Assembly: GCF_900188235.1 (NCBI RefSeq)
Contig: NZ_FZNT01000001.1
Location: forward strand, 248,001 to 312,000
DNA from: Lutibacter agarilyticus
GTDB taxonomy: Bacteria > Bacteroidota > Bacteroidia > Flavobacteriales > Flavobacteriaceae
DNA length: 64,000 nucleotides
Reading direction: 5' to 3'
Under the pieces are notes generated by a model. That model worked only from the letters and a program-made list of their open reading frames with translations, did not search any database and was not told the origin of the DNA. Position numbers and translations under genes: made by a program. Position 1 is the stretch's first letter. Each line of letters starts with the position of its first letter. Positions 19,101 through 26,958 of this stretch are shown here, in pieces.

Positions 19101-20441
19101 ATTTCAACAAATGCAGGTGCTGAAGTTCAGCGTCCGTTAGCTACCGTAGTAATTGGTGGTTTATTTACAGCAACTATTTTAACATTGGTGGTATTACCTG
19201 TTTTATATGCTATTTTCGACACTAAAAAAATAACGATAAAACCAAAGAACAAATTAAAAAACCTTTCTGTTTTGGTATTGTTTTTATTCCCTTTAGCCAG
19301 TTTTTCACAAGAAAGAGTAATTTCTTTAGAAGAAGCTATTGAAATTGGTTTTGAAAATAATAAACAATTAAATATTCAAAAGTTAACTGTTGATAGAAGT
19401 GATAAGTTAGAAAACAGTGCTTTTAATATCAATAAAACCAGCGTTTATTATACAAAAGACAGAACTAATTTAGGAATTGATGGCAAGCCATTTGAAACTT
19501 TTGGGGTTTCTCAAACTGTTGAGTTTCCATCTATTTATTTTGCTCGAAAGAAAATGAATAAAATTCAAACTAAAATGGCCGAATTGTCTTTTGAATTATC
19601 TAAAAACGATTTAATAAAGGATATTTCTGAAGCATATTACGAGGTTGTTTATTTGAATGAAAAATTAGTATATGTAACTTATATCGATAGTTTATACCAA
19701 AATTTTTCGAAAGCAGCAAAGCGAAAATACGAGTTGGGAGCTACAAATTATTTAGAAATGATTACAGCACAATCTAAATATAAAGAGTACACAACGCAAA
19801 TAAAACAGTTAAATAATGATATTGAAATTGCATACACTAATTTAAATAGTTTGTTGCAATTAGATGAACAGTTTAAAATAGCATTGGTAAAGTTACCAAA
19901 GATAAATGTAAAAGAAATTGAAGTCAGTGCCCATTTAATTCAACAATATTATATAGAAAATAGCAGCTATTTTAAAGCTAAAAAAAGTATTGAAACACAA
20001 CAATTATTGCCAGATTTACAATTTAATTATTTCAATAGTAAAGATTTGGCGTTGAATAGCTCAGTAAATAGTTTTCAGGCAGGAATAGCGATTCCTTTGT
20101 TTTTCTTCGGAAATTCAGCAAAAATTTCTGTAGCAAAAATTGAGGAAGATTTGTCTAATGAAGTTGCTTTTGATGCGGAATTAAAGTTGAAATATATGTA
20201 TCAAAATTTACTTCATAAATTAAAAAGGAGTGAAGCAGAGCTTACTTATTATATGGAAAGTGGGCAACAACTTGCAAATGAAATTTTAAAAACAGCCACT
20301 AAAAGCTATAAAAATGGTGAAATTGACTTTTTTCAATATATACAAAGTATTGAGACTTCCAATCAAATCAATATTAATTATTTACAAAATTTAAATGCAT
20401 ACAATAAAATAGTGTTAGAAATAAACTATTTAAACTTATAA
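16113..20441 (+). CDS. Heavy-metal efflux RND pump (CusA/CzcA type) fused to a TolC-like outer membrane domain
   Basis: Proton-driven export of metal ions from cytoplasm or periplasm to the outside. Residues 1-1040 are a full HME-type RND protein with 12 membrane helices. Asp400, Asp406 and Glu413 in DFGIIIDGAVIIVE match the proton relay of CusA. Residues 1051-1065 are hydrophobic and end in ASFSQ, like a signal peptide. Residues 1067-1442 are a TolC/CusC-type helical outer membrane factor. Pump plus channel in one chain is seen in other flavobacteria. The adaptor gene follows 4 bases later. The metal is not decided; nearby His clusters favour Zn, Co, Cd, Ni or Cu. Confidence 0.93.
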   Translation: MLQKIIKLSIQNKLIVLLFTAAFFGFGLFALTQIPIGAVPDITNNQVQVITTSRNLATQDVEQFITYPIELEMANLPGVEEIRSTSKFGLSVVTIVFNDAMGTYLPRQLIAEKIKTASEKIPEGFGTPEMGPITTGLGEIYQYILDTKPGFKNKYSAMELRTIQDWVVKRQLSGIPGVVEVNTWGGFLKQYEVAINPEKLKSMHISSAQILDALAQNNSVAGGAYIEKINESYFVRGEGLIKSINDIENIVIKNVEGVPVLIKDVAQVNYGSANRFGAITGNGEGEKVLGQVMMLKDGDSNKVIEAVKQRVAEIQKTLPEGVYINGFLERSELIGKTTFTIAENLILGVIIVIFVVILLLGSFRSGLVVASVIPLSLLFTLSMMYLFGIDANLMSLGAIDFGIIIDGAVIIVEFIAFKITANQKELSLLSKDERQDSIDEITYTSSSKMMTSAVFGQLIILIVFIPILSLSGVEGKMFKPMAMAFSFALLGAMFLCFTYVPVVSSIFLKPEKESKNNISKRLMNFFYSLYEPVIKWALYHKKLVIGFSAVLLVVSGFIFNNMGGEFIPTLDEGDFVIQPVLKTGTSLTKTANITTQIEQILLDNFPEVNQVVSRIGAAEVPTDPMSMEESDIIIKLKPKGEWVSANSKDELADKFKEKLSIIPGIDYEFTQPIEMRFNELITGVRADVAIKIYGEDLSVLTNKADEIKSKISNVEGASDIIVEKIDGLPQMTVTYNRKKVARYGLNIQNLNSVVSMAFAGTTVGNVFEGERRFDLVVRLDARYRKNIDHLRNLYVDTPSGNKIPLNEVASIEYTKGPAKISRDDTKRRIVIGVNVRNRDMESVVQDVQKIIETEVKLPVGYTISYGGQFENLNSAKARLKVAVPIALLLIFILLHFAFNSIKDALMIFSAIPLSAVGGVLFLWLRGLPFSISAGVGFIALFGIAVLNGIVLIEHLKSLKEKGMDNVYERILVGTKERLRPVILTAAAAALGFLPMAISTNAGAEVQRPLATVVIGGLFTATILTLVVLPVLYAIFDTKKITIKPKNKLKNLSVLVLFLFPLASFSQERVISLEEAIEIGFENNKQLNIQKLTVDRSDKLENSAFNINKTSVYYTKDRTNLGIDGKPFETFGVSQTVEFPSIYFARKKMNKIQTKMAELSFELSKNDLIKDISEAYYEVVYLNEKLVYVTYIDSLYQNFSKAAKRKYELGATNYLEMITAQSKYKEYTTQIKQLNNDIEIAYTNLNSLLQLDEQFKIALVKLPKINVKEIEVSAHLIQQYYIENSSYFKAKKSIETQQLLPDLQFNYFNSKDLALNSSVNSFQAGIAIPLFFFGNSAKISVAKIEEDLSNEVAFDAELKLKYMYQNLLHKLKRSEAELTYYMESGQQLANEILKTATKSYKNGEIDFFQYIQSIETSNQININYLQNLNAYNKIVLEINYLNL

Positions 20442-20445
20442 CATT

Positions 20446-21609
20446 ATGAAAAAATATATTTTAAAATCCGTTTGTATCGTTTCAGCAATGCTCATTATAT
20501 CTTGTACTTCAACCAAAAAGAGTGATGAAACAATTGAAACGGTAACACATGATAATGATAATTTAGTTGAAATTACTGTAGAGCAATTTCAAAATTCAAA
20601 AATGAAAATTGGAAAACTTTCTATGGAAACATTTAATAAGGGAGTGGTTACCAACGGTCATATTGATGTTCCACCAGCAAACCGCGCTCAAGTAAGTGCA
20701 ATAATGGGAGGTTATGTTAAAACATCTCCTTTATTGGTAGGAAATTGGGTGGAAAAAGGACAACGATTGTTAACGCTAGAAAACCCTGATTATATTGAAA
20801 TTCAACAAAAATATTTAGAAACGTTTGAGCAATTAAACTATTTAAAATCTGAGTATGAACGTCAGAAAACCTTATTTGATGAAAAAATAACTTCGCAAAA
20901 AAACTATTTAAAAGCTGAAAGTACTTATAAAAGTACCATTGCTTTATTTAATGGCTTAGAACAAAAGTTGCTATTAATGAATATCAATCCTTCAAATGTA
21001 AAAGAAGGAAAAATTACTTCAATTATACCAATTTATGCACCTATATCAGGAAGTGTTGCTGAAGTTTATACAAGTGTTGGTAAATTTATGGATGCTTCAG
21101 AAGTATTAATTTCTATTATTGATAGCAAACATAAACATTTAGAGTTGATTGTTTTTGAAAAGGATGTAATGTCTATCAAAGAAGGTCAACTAATTGAATT
21201 TCAAACTCCAGAAAATTCAGAAAGAATTTATAAGGCAGAAGTTCATTTAATAGGAACGTCTATTGATCAAGAAAATAGAACAGTACGTGTTCACGGACAT
21301 TTAGAGGATAAAAAAGAACCTTTTTTAGTTGGTATGTATGTTGAGGCCAAAATAATAACTTATACCGCTGAGAAATTAGCATTACCACTTGAAGCTGTTT
21401 TAGAAGAAGATGACAAGTATTATATTTTAATTTTAAATGAACATACAAATCATGGATATACGTTTGAAAAAGAAATGGTACATATAGGATTAAAAAATGA
21501 AACGTCTATTGAAATTATTGATATAAATAATACATTGAAAGATAAACAAATTTTAGTTGAAGGTGCTTTTATTCCATTGGATGAAGAGGCTGGAGGGCAT
21601 AGTCATTAA
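20446..21609 (+). CDS. RND efflux periplasmic adaptor lipoprotein (CusB/CzcB type)
   Basis: Membrane fusion protein linking the inner membrane pump to the outer channel. The 387 residues start with a lipoprotein signal (LIISC, lipid Cys20), then a barrel-sandwich lipoyl-like half (APISGSVAEV near 200), a coiled-coil hairpin (about 120-175), and a beta-barrel domain. The C-terminus ends in GGHSH, a possible metal-binding tail. It starts 4 bases after the fused pump-channel gene. Together they form a two-gene tripartite efflux system. Confidence 0.92.
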   Translation: MKKYILKSVCIVSAMLIISCTSTKKSDETIETVTHDNDNLVEITVEQFQNSKMKIGKLSMETFNKGVVTNGHIDVPPANRAQVSAIMGGYVKTSPLLVGNWVEKGQRLLTLENPDYIEIQQKYLETFEQLNYLKSEYERQKTLFDEKITSQKNYLKAESTYKSTIALFNGLEQKLLLMNINPSNVKEGKITSIIPIYAPISGSVAEVYTSVGKFMDASEVLISIIDSKHKHLELIVFEKDVMSIKEGQLIEFQTPENSERIYKAEVHLIGTSIDQENRTVRVHGHLEDKKEPFLVGMYVEAKIITYTAEKLALPLEAVLEEDDKYYILILNEHTNHGYTFEKEMVHIGLKNETSIEIIDINNTLKDKQILVEGAFIPLDEEAGGHSH

Positions 21610-21647
21610 ATTATGCTAAAAACAGATTTTTTATGAATTCTGTTTCG

Positions 21648-21655
21648 TATTTTTG
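21648..21655 (+). promoter_or_regulatory. Predicted -7 box for the SPFH gene (TATTTTTG)
   Basis: TATTTTTG matches TAnnTTTG, 27 bases before the ATG of the SPFH protein gene. Confidence 0.55.
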
Positions 21656-21682
21656 AATAAAAATAAACTTAAAATATAAATT

Positions 21683-22513
21683 ATGGCGAATAACGCACAA
21701 TTGCAATTACCAAAAACATTAATGCCGATTATTTTAATAGGTATTGTTGCTATTATATTTTTATCAAAATCTACTGTAACTATTGATGCCGGTGAAGCGG
21801 GTGTTTTATGGAAACGTTTTGATGGAGGTGTAGTAACTGATCAACCACCATTAGGAGAAGGATTTCATATTGTAGCTCCTTGGAACAACGTCATCGTTTA
21901 CGAAGTTCGTCAACAAGAGCTATATGAAACTATGAAAGTTCTTTCATCAAACGGATTAGATATTTTATTAGAAACGTCAACTTGGTATTTACCAAAAGCG
22001 GATGAATTAGGCTATTTACATCAAAAAATTGGTGAAAATTATTTAGAACGTATTATTAAACCAGCATTGCGCTCAGCAGCACGTAGTGTTGTTGGTCGTT
22101 ATACTCCAGAACAATTGTATTCTAGTAAAAGGGATGTAATTCAGAATGAAATTTTTGAAGAAACAAGAACAATTTTAGATGATGAACATATACAATTGAA
22201 TGAAGTATTGGTAAGAGATGTAACATTACCACCAACAATTAAAGACGCTATTGAACGTAAATTAAAACAAGAGCAAGAATCTTTAGAATATGAGTTTAGA
22301 TTAGTCACAGCTGCTAAAGAAGCCGAAAAAGTAATTATTGAAGCTGAAGGTAAAGCAGAGTCTAACCGTATTTTAAGTGCATCATTAAATGATCAAATTT
22401 TAAGAGATAAAGGTATTGAAGCTACTTTAGAGTTAGCTAACTCACCAAACAGTAAAGTAATTGTTATAGGAAGTGGAAAAAATGGAATGCCAATTATTTT
22501 AGGAAACCAATAA
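21683..22513 (+). CDS. Prohibitin-like SPFH/Band 7 protein
   Basis: A 276-residue inner membrane protein with one N-terminal helix (about 13-29) and an SPFH domain (32-190) followed by a coiled-coil rich in Ala and Glu (about 195-235). Prohibitin-type proteins form large membrane rings that stabilise other membrane proteins or FtsH protease. The PPLGEGFHIVAPW segment is typical. No NfeD partner is adjacent. A strong hairpin terminator follows 38 bases after the stop. Confidence 0.88.
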   Translation: MANNAQLQLPKTLMPIILIGIVAIIFLSKSTVTIDAGEAGVLWKRFDGGVVTDQPPLGEGFHIVAPWNNVIVYEVRQQELYETMKVLSSNGLDILLETSTWYLPKADELGYLHQKIGENYLERIIKPALRSAARSVVGRYTPEQLYSSKRDVIQNEIFEETRTILDDEHIQLNEVLVRDVTLPPTIKDAIERKLKQEQESLEYEFRLVTAAKEAEKVIIEAEGKAESNRILSASLNDQILRDKGIEATLELANSPNSKVIVIGSGKNGMPIILGNQ

Positions 22514-22551
22514 TTTTCAGCCGCTATCTCGTAAAGTATTTAAACTTATTT

Positions 22552-22583
22552 ATAGGGTTCAATTTGATAAAATTGAACCCTAT
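22552..22583. terminator. Perfect 14-bp hairpin, likely bidirectional terminator
   Basis: ATAGGGTTCAATTT and AAATTGAACCCTAT form a perfect 14-base stem with a GATA loop, followed by TTTTC. It serves the SPFH gene on the plus strand and marks the edge of the decayed transposase region. Confidence 0.8.
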
Positions 22584-22584
22584 T

Positions 22585-23226
22585 TTCAAACATAATCATA
22601 CATTGGTTTAAAATGATTACCCAGTAATGGAATGGCTTTGTCCATCTTTTAGTGACTTCGACAAGAGAGCCAAATACGCTGATTTTTTCACAGCTTCATC
22701 CGTTGGAAAGAGAGCTTATTTTTTAGTGTATTTTCTTATTTTTCCATTAATGTTTTCAATAAGATTTGTTGTCTAAATAATGCGTCTTATTTCCACAGGA
22801 AAATCTAAAAAAGTTGTAAGTTCATTCCAACTTTTTCAACCAAGAATCTACAGCATAGGCTTAATTATTATTCCATTTTAATTTAAAGTCTTCCAAGGCA
22901 GCTCTTACCGCTTGTTGGTTTGGGCAGTATAGATATACTTCAAGTCTTTGGTAAACTTTTTGATCTTTTCAAACTACATGTCTAGCAGCGTTTCTGATTT
23001 GAGATACCAGACAGATTTGTTTGGTTGAATGAGGGAAAACCGGCTTAATTGTATTGATAAATCCGTTCAAATTATCAGTAGCTATAATTAAGATATCTTG
23101 AACACCTTTTGCATAAGGTGATACAGTCAGAATTTCAATACCTTCTGAGAAAATACTTCTTTTGAGTACTATTTGAGGTTCAAATTCAGCATTAAGTTCT
23201 GTTGTAACCACTATATCAAATTCACA
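22585..23226 (-). pseudogene. Decayed, internally deleted IS256-family transposase
   Basis: On the minus strand an open stretch (22969-23211) reads EFEPQIV near its start, then AKGVQDILIIATDNLNGF and VFPHSTKQICLVSQIRNAARHVV, which match the conserved middle of IS256/Mutator transposases. The N-terminal EFEPQIV piece joins the middle piece directly, so about half of the usual 400 residues is deleted. Downstream, three frames in turn give the family C-terminus (DFKLKWNNN, DSWLKKL, then TKRWTKPFHYW), with stops and frameshifts. No terminal inverted repeat or target duplication is convincing. This also accounts for the 811-base gap between neighbouring genes. Confidence 0.85.
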
Positions 23227-23324
23227 TTGTGCTGTTATGATTGTTTTTTAGCTTAACCATTACATTTTTATACATACTTGACAGGACATCACCTTTAAAT
23301 AGCTAAAAAATACCATGAAAGAAA

Positions 23325-23804
23325 TTACTTTTTTAATACTTGTTGAAGTGCTAAATTATAATCGTATTGTAAATCTTCATGCACTAAAAGGATCTTTTTT
23401 TGAATGCTTATAATTTCACGATCAAAAATATTTTGAAGCACGGTATTTCTTGAAATAGATGGTTTAAATTCTTTTAATTTTTGGCAAAAATAGAGGAGGA
23501 GTTCTATTTCAGTTTCCTTATTTTTTGAATACCGAATGTATTTTTTAATCAATCGTAAAATTTTACGGATACTTTTTTTTATGAAATAATAGGTGTTGGT
23601 ATTTACAAGTTCAAATTGTTCATCTATTTCTAATTTTACAGTTTCAATATAACCTTCTTCAAAAGAAGCTTCAAAAAGTAGGTAGGTTAATAATTCTTTA
23701 TTTTCCTTCTTAAACTTTGATAAACGTAAGCAAAGCTCAATCAACTCACTTTGAGTTTTATACTTTAATTCTTTTTTTAATACGGTTACCGTAACTGCTT
23801 TCAT
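23325..23804 (-). CDS. Conserved hypothetical helical protein
   Basis: A 159-residue, all-helical, Lys- and Glu-rich cytoplasmic protein with no signal peptide. I do not recognise a named family, though the sequence looks like short proteins conserved in Flavobacteriaceae. It begins 10 bases after the stop of the nuclease gene upstream and is the last gene of the repressor-nuclease operon. A basic helix pair (KSIRKILRLIKKYIR) could bind nucleic acid, which is inference. Confidence 0.72.
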   Translation of the reverse strand: MKAVTVTVLKKELKYKTQSELIELCLRLSKFKKENKELLTYLLFEASFEEGYIETVKLEIDEQFELVNTNTYYFIKKSIRKILRLIKKYIRYSKNKETEIELLLYFCQKLKEFKPSISRNTVLQNIFDREIISIQKKILLVHEDLQYDYNLALQQVLKK

Positions 23805-23814
23805 AGTTTAATTT

Positions 23815-25215
23815 TTATGATGCAAATAAATCAAAAGAATTCATTTCAATCACCACATTGTCTAAAATAGTTGTAGATGCTGTATTTTTCTTTAAGTACG
23901 AATTTAAAATTCGTTTTACATCAGTGGTATCTTTTTGTATTGAAATAATGTTTGTATAGTCACTTACCGAAGATAAAACACTTGATTTTGGTGCGTAACC
24001 AAAGCCTTTATAAATACCATTTACAATTAATACATATGCATTCTCATTAGGTATTCTTCCTTGTTCTTGTATTACAAAATGTTCGGCTTTAAACTTTACA
24101 GATTCAATAGCTTGTTCAACTCTTGAATTATAGGTGTTTATAGGTTCTTCATCTTTACAAACTCCATTACATTGCTTTAATTGATAATGAAAACAGTTTG
24201 ATACGTTTGATTGTAAATGGCAATACTTAGGACATAAGGTAAATTCTTTACATAATTTTTCAAGGAAATTTCTACATTCTGAACTACTGTAAAACTTCAT
24301 TAAAGGATTGGTAATTAGTTTCAGCCTATTGAATGCAAGATGGATAATTCCATTTCTATCTTCATAACTAAAAATGCCATAACTTTCTGAAGTTCTTCGT
24401 TGTGCTCTGTTATATTTTGGAAACCATTTTTTTATTTCCGAAGATTCTAACAATAAGGCTAATAGTTCGCTACCTGTTTCTACAAAAGTAACAGCAGCAA
24501 TTTCTAAACACATAGTGAGTTCTTTTTTAGACTTATCGTAAAAATGACTTAAAACGCGTTGTTTTATATTATTTGCTTTGCCTACATAAATAATGTCTTG
24601 ATTACTATCTTTAAAATAATATACGCCAGTTTTTTCAGAAAGTTCATCAATGGTTTTTTTTGAAATTAAAGGAGGTAATGTGGCTTGGCGTGATCGTGGA
24701 TTTAAAAATGAAGTAAATACTTCTTCATTTTTATCTAAATTCAATAATTTTTCAAATAAAATAGTAGTTGCCTCAGCATCTCCTTTTGCTCTATGCCTGT
24801 CTTGAATATGAATATTTTGTGTAGTACATAAAGCACCTAAACTATACGATTTTAGACCTGGAATTAATTTTCTAGACAAACGAACCGTACATAATTTTTT
24901 ACGCTTAAAATCAAAACCAAGATCTTTAAACTCTTTTTGAATAATATTGTAATCAAAATTAACATTGTGCGCCACAAAAATAGTGTCTTTAGTAATTTCG
25001 GCTACCTGTTTTGCAATTTCATAAAACTTTGGAGCGCCACCAACCATTGCATTTGTAATACCCGTTAAATTGGTGATAAAAGGAGGGATAACACACTCCG
25101 GATTTACAAGGGTTGTAAACTCGTCAATTATCTTTTTTCCATCAAAAACAAAAATTGAAATTTCAGTAATTTTTGAACTGTGACCAGTTGTTTCTATATC
25201 TACAATTGAATACAT
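23815..25215 (-). CDS. DnaQ-type exonuclease fused to GIY-YIG nuclease (UvrC/Cho-like)
   Basis: A 466-residue two-domain nuclease. Residues 1-165 are a DEDDh 3'-5' exonuclease (VDIETTG with Asp and Glu; HNVNFDYN; HRAKGDAEAT with His and Asp). Residues 195-275 are a GIY-YIG endonuclease (TGVYYF, then IIYVGKANNIKQRV). A Cys cluster with spacing C-x7-C-x3-C near residues 345-360 resembles the four-Cys region of UvrC. Similar fusions and E. coli Cho act in nucleotide excision repair, so DNA repair is the likely role. It overlaps the LexA-like gene by one base (TAATG). Confidence 0.88.
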   Translation of the reverse strand: MYSIVDIETTGHSSKITEISIFVFDGKKIIDEFTTLVNPECVIPPFITNLTGITNAMVGGAPKFYEIAKQVAEITKDTIFVAHNVNFDYNIIQKEFKDLGFDFKRKKLCTVRLSRKLIPGLKSYSLGALCTTQNIHIQDRHRAKGDAEATTILFEKLLNLDKNEEVFTSFLNPRSRQATLPPLISKKTIDELSEKTGVYYFKDSNQDIIYVGKANNIKQRVLSHFYDKSKKELTMCLEIAAVTFVETGSELLALLLESSEIKKWFPKYNRAQRRTSESYGIFSYEDRNGIIHLAFNRLKLITNPLMKFYSSSECRNFLEKLCKEFTLCPKYCHLQSNVSNCFHYQLKQCNGVCKDEEPINTYNSRVEQAIESVKFKAEHFVIQEQGRIPNENAYVLIVNGIYKGFGYAPKSSVLSSVSDYTNIISIQKDTTDVKRILNSYLKKNTASTTILDNVVIEMNSFDLFAS

Positions 25216-25988
25216 TAATTAACCGTTTTTTGTAATTCTTTTAATTCAACTCCTAATTGAGTTAACATTGAGGCAATACTGCTAATTTTTAATTCTTGTT
25301 CGCTGTATTCTTGGGTATTTATACTACATGTAAATTCCCATAATTCAATAATTTCTTCAACAGGAACATAATACGGATCGTATTTTTTATTGTCTGAAGC
25401 TAGTAATAACATATTGTGTTCTTCAATTTTATCATATACTCTTTTGTACACAATCCCATCGTTTAACGTTAATACAATATAAGTATGACCATCCTTTAAA
25501 TCTCTAATATCATCAACAAAACGTGCAACAATATAAGAACCACTTTTTACAGGTAACATAGAATCTCCTTTTATAGGAAACGCTCTATGCGTCCCAGTTG
25601 GTAAAAAAGGCAATTTAATTTTGTTTAGGTGTTCTATATATTCTGGATCAGAATAGCCACGTAAATAACCTGCGGAAGCTTCAACGGGCACCATTTCAAT
25701 AAACTCTTCATCATTAGTATCTATGGTAATAGGAAACAGTGTTCTTTTGTTTCCTACATTTATAAACGAGGCTTCTGATGCTGATGTCAAGTCATTTTTT
25801 ATAAGTGCATCAATGGGTAAATTAATGAAATTTGATAAATCTATTAAAAAATCAACAGGAGGAATGGCTCTATCCTCTTCGTAAGAGCTAATTCTTGAGC
25901 GAGATACCTTTAAAATAGATGAGAATTGTTCTTGGGTTAATCCTTTTAAGGTGCGTAGATGTTTGATGTTTTTTGCTAGGTAATTCAT
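25215..25988 (-). CDS. LexA-like repressor: XRE helix-turn-helix plus S24 self-cleavage domain
   Basis: DNA-binding repressor expected to cleave itself when RecA is activated. The 257 residues start with an XRE-type HTH (about 5-62, LTQEQFSSILKVSRSRISSYE) and end in an S24 peptidase domain. The Ser-Lys pair is Ser143 (KGDSM) and Lys182 (VYKRV), and Ala106-Gly107 is a cleavage site candidate; spacing of 37 and 39 residues is like LexA. The HTH is CI/XRE type rather than the winged helix of classical LexA. It leads an operon with a DnaQ/UvrC nuclease, arguing for control of DNA repair. Confidence 0.88.
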   Translation of the reverse strand: MNYLAKNIKHLRTLKGLTQEQFSSILKVSRSRISSYEEDRAIPPVDFLIDLSNFINLPIDALIKNDLTSASEASFINVGNKRTLFPITIDTNDEEFIEMVPVEASAGYLRGYSDPEYIEHLNKIKLPFLPTGTHRAFPIKGDSMLPVKSGSYIVARFVDDIRDLKDGHTYIVLTLNDGIVYKRVYDKIEEHNMLLLASDNKKYDPYYVPVEEIIELWEFTCSINTQEYSEQELKISSIASMLTQLGVELKELQKTVN

Positions 25989-26013
25989 AAAGCTTATTAA
26001 ATGAGCGTGTATT

Positions 26014-26034
26014 GCTAATATTTTAAGCTAATAT
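26014..26034. promoter_or_regulatory. Direct repeat upstream of the LexA-like gene, candidate operator
   Basis: Two copies of GCTAATAT (26014-26021 and 26027-26034), 13 bases apart start to start, lie 26 bases upstream of the repressor ATG. The position suits self-regulation by the XRE-S24 protein. There is no experimental support. Confidence 0.4.
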
Positions 26035-26090
26035 ACTGAAAATTTATAAACGACCTAATTTATTTAAAAAAAGGCATTAAAATAAATTAA

Positions 26091-26252
26091 TTATGAATCT
26101 GTAGTTGGAGTTTCTTGACTTTTTTTGATTATAGCTTTTAAACGTTCTTGATGCACAATTTTTTTAGTAGTTAATTTATTTTTTTTTTGCGCCATAAGTT
26201 TGCTGTGTTTTGCTTTGTTAACTGTGTTTTTTGCACGTCCTTTTTTAGCCAT
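26091..26252 (-). CDS. Small basic protein of 53 residues
   Basis: Frame starts MAKKGRAKNTVNKAKHSK and ends in PTTDS. It is strongly basic with 16 Lys, no Cys and no hydrophobic stretch, so a nucleic-acid or ribosome-associated role is possible. It resembles short Lys-rich proteins found in other flavobacteria, recalled only. ATG at 26250-26252, stop at 26091-26093. It fills the gap between the lipoprotein gene and the LexA-like gene. A coding call rests on the clean frame and its composition. Confidence 0.6.
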   Translation of the reverse strand: MAKKGRAKNTVNKAKHSKLMAQKKNKLTTKKIVHQERLKAIIKKSQETPTTDS

Positions 26253-26275
26253 ATTTGTATTTTATGAAGAGAAAA

Positions 26276-26305
26276 GACACTTCATCTTATATAAAATGAA
26301 GTGTC
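26276..26305 (-). terminator. Hairpin terminator after the NTF2-like lipoprotein
   Basis: GACACTTCAT and ATGAAGTGTC form a 10-base stem, followed on the minus strand by TTTTC. It lies 20 bases past the stop of the lipoprotein gene at 26326. Confidence 0.75.
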
Positions 26306-26325
26306 CTTTATTTTATTAATTTATA

Positions 26326-26838
26326 TTATTCAATTAACTCTGAACTCATATCACCATCAATAGCAATTTCGTCAATAGCTTCAACTAACTTACTGGTATC
26401 CCAAAATCCATATTCTTCAACCACTTTGCCATCTTTGTAATTTATTGACAAATGTACTGGAATTTTTAATGTAGTATTATTTGCTTTAAGCGTTCCTTGC
26501 CAAACAGCCCAAAAATTCACCCATTTTTTACCATTATCATCAATAATCATTTCAAAAAATATAGGTTCGTCAAGGTATTCATACGATGACAATCTTGAAA
26601 TAATTAATTTATGTCCGTTTAAAGCTTCTGTACTAGTTCTTGCAACATCCCAATTATTATGGTATATTTTTGAATCATCCGTGTATTGTTTTTTCCAAGT
26701 TTCCCAATCTCCATCTTCATAAGATTGTATGTGCTCTTTTGCAATATCAATCTCAGGTGAAGAAGTTGTGTAACGTTGTTCTTTTTGACATCCTAAAAAC
26801 ATCAAAAAGGCTACTAGTAATAATGCTGATTTTTTCAT
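26326..26838 (-). CDS. NTF2/SnoaL-like lipoprotein
   Basis: A 170-residue exported lipoprotein: signal ending FLGC with lipid Cys16, then one NTF2-like cone domain (about 30-160). The tail has AVWQGT and KIPVHLSINYKDGKV, the typical central strands of the fold, and these recall the double-domain protein at 58853-59791. Many such proteins bind small ligands and lack enzymatic activity; none is assigned here. No strong -7 box is seen upstream. Confidence 0.78.
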   Translation of the reverse strand: MKKSALLLVAFLMFLGCQKEQRYTTSSPEIDIAKEHIQSYEDGDWETWKKQYTDDSKIYHNNWDVARTSTEALNGHKLIISRLSSYEYLDEPIFFEMIIDDNGKKWVNFWAVWQGTLKANNTTLKIPVHLSINYKDGKVVEEYGFWDTSKLVEAIDEIAIDGDMSSELIE

Positions 26839-26958
26839 AATAGTTTATGTTATTTAAGGCTTTCTCTAAGTTACAAAAAAAATATAAGTTTTTGAAATAA
26901 AGTAAATTAAACTATTTTAGTAAGCAATACAAGTTATAAATAATAGTTTTTTTAATGT

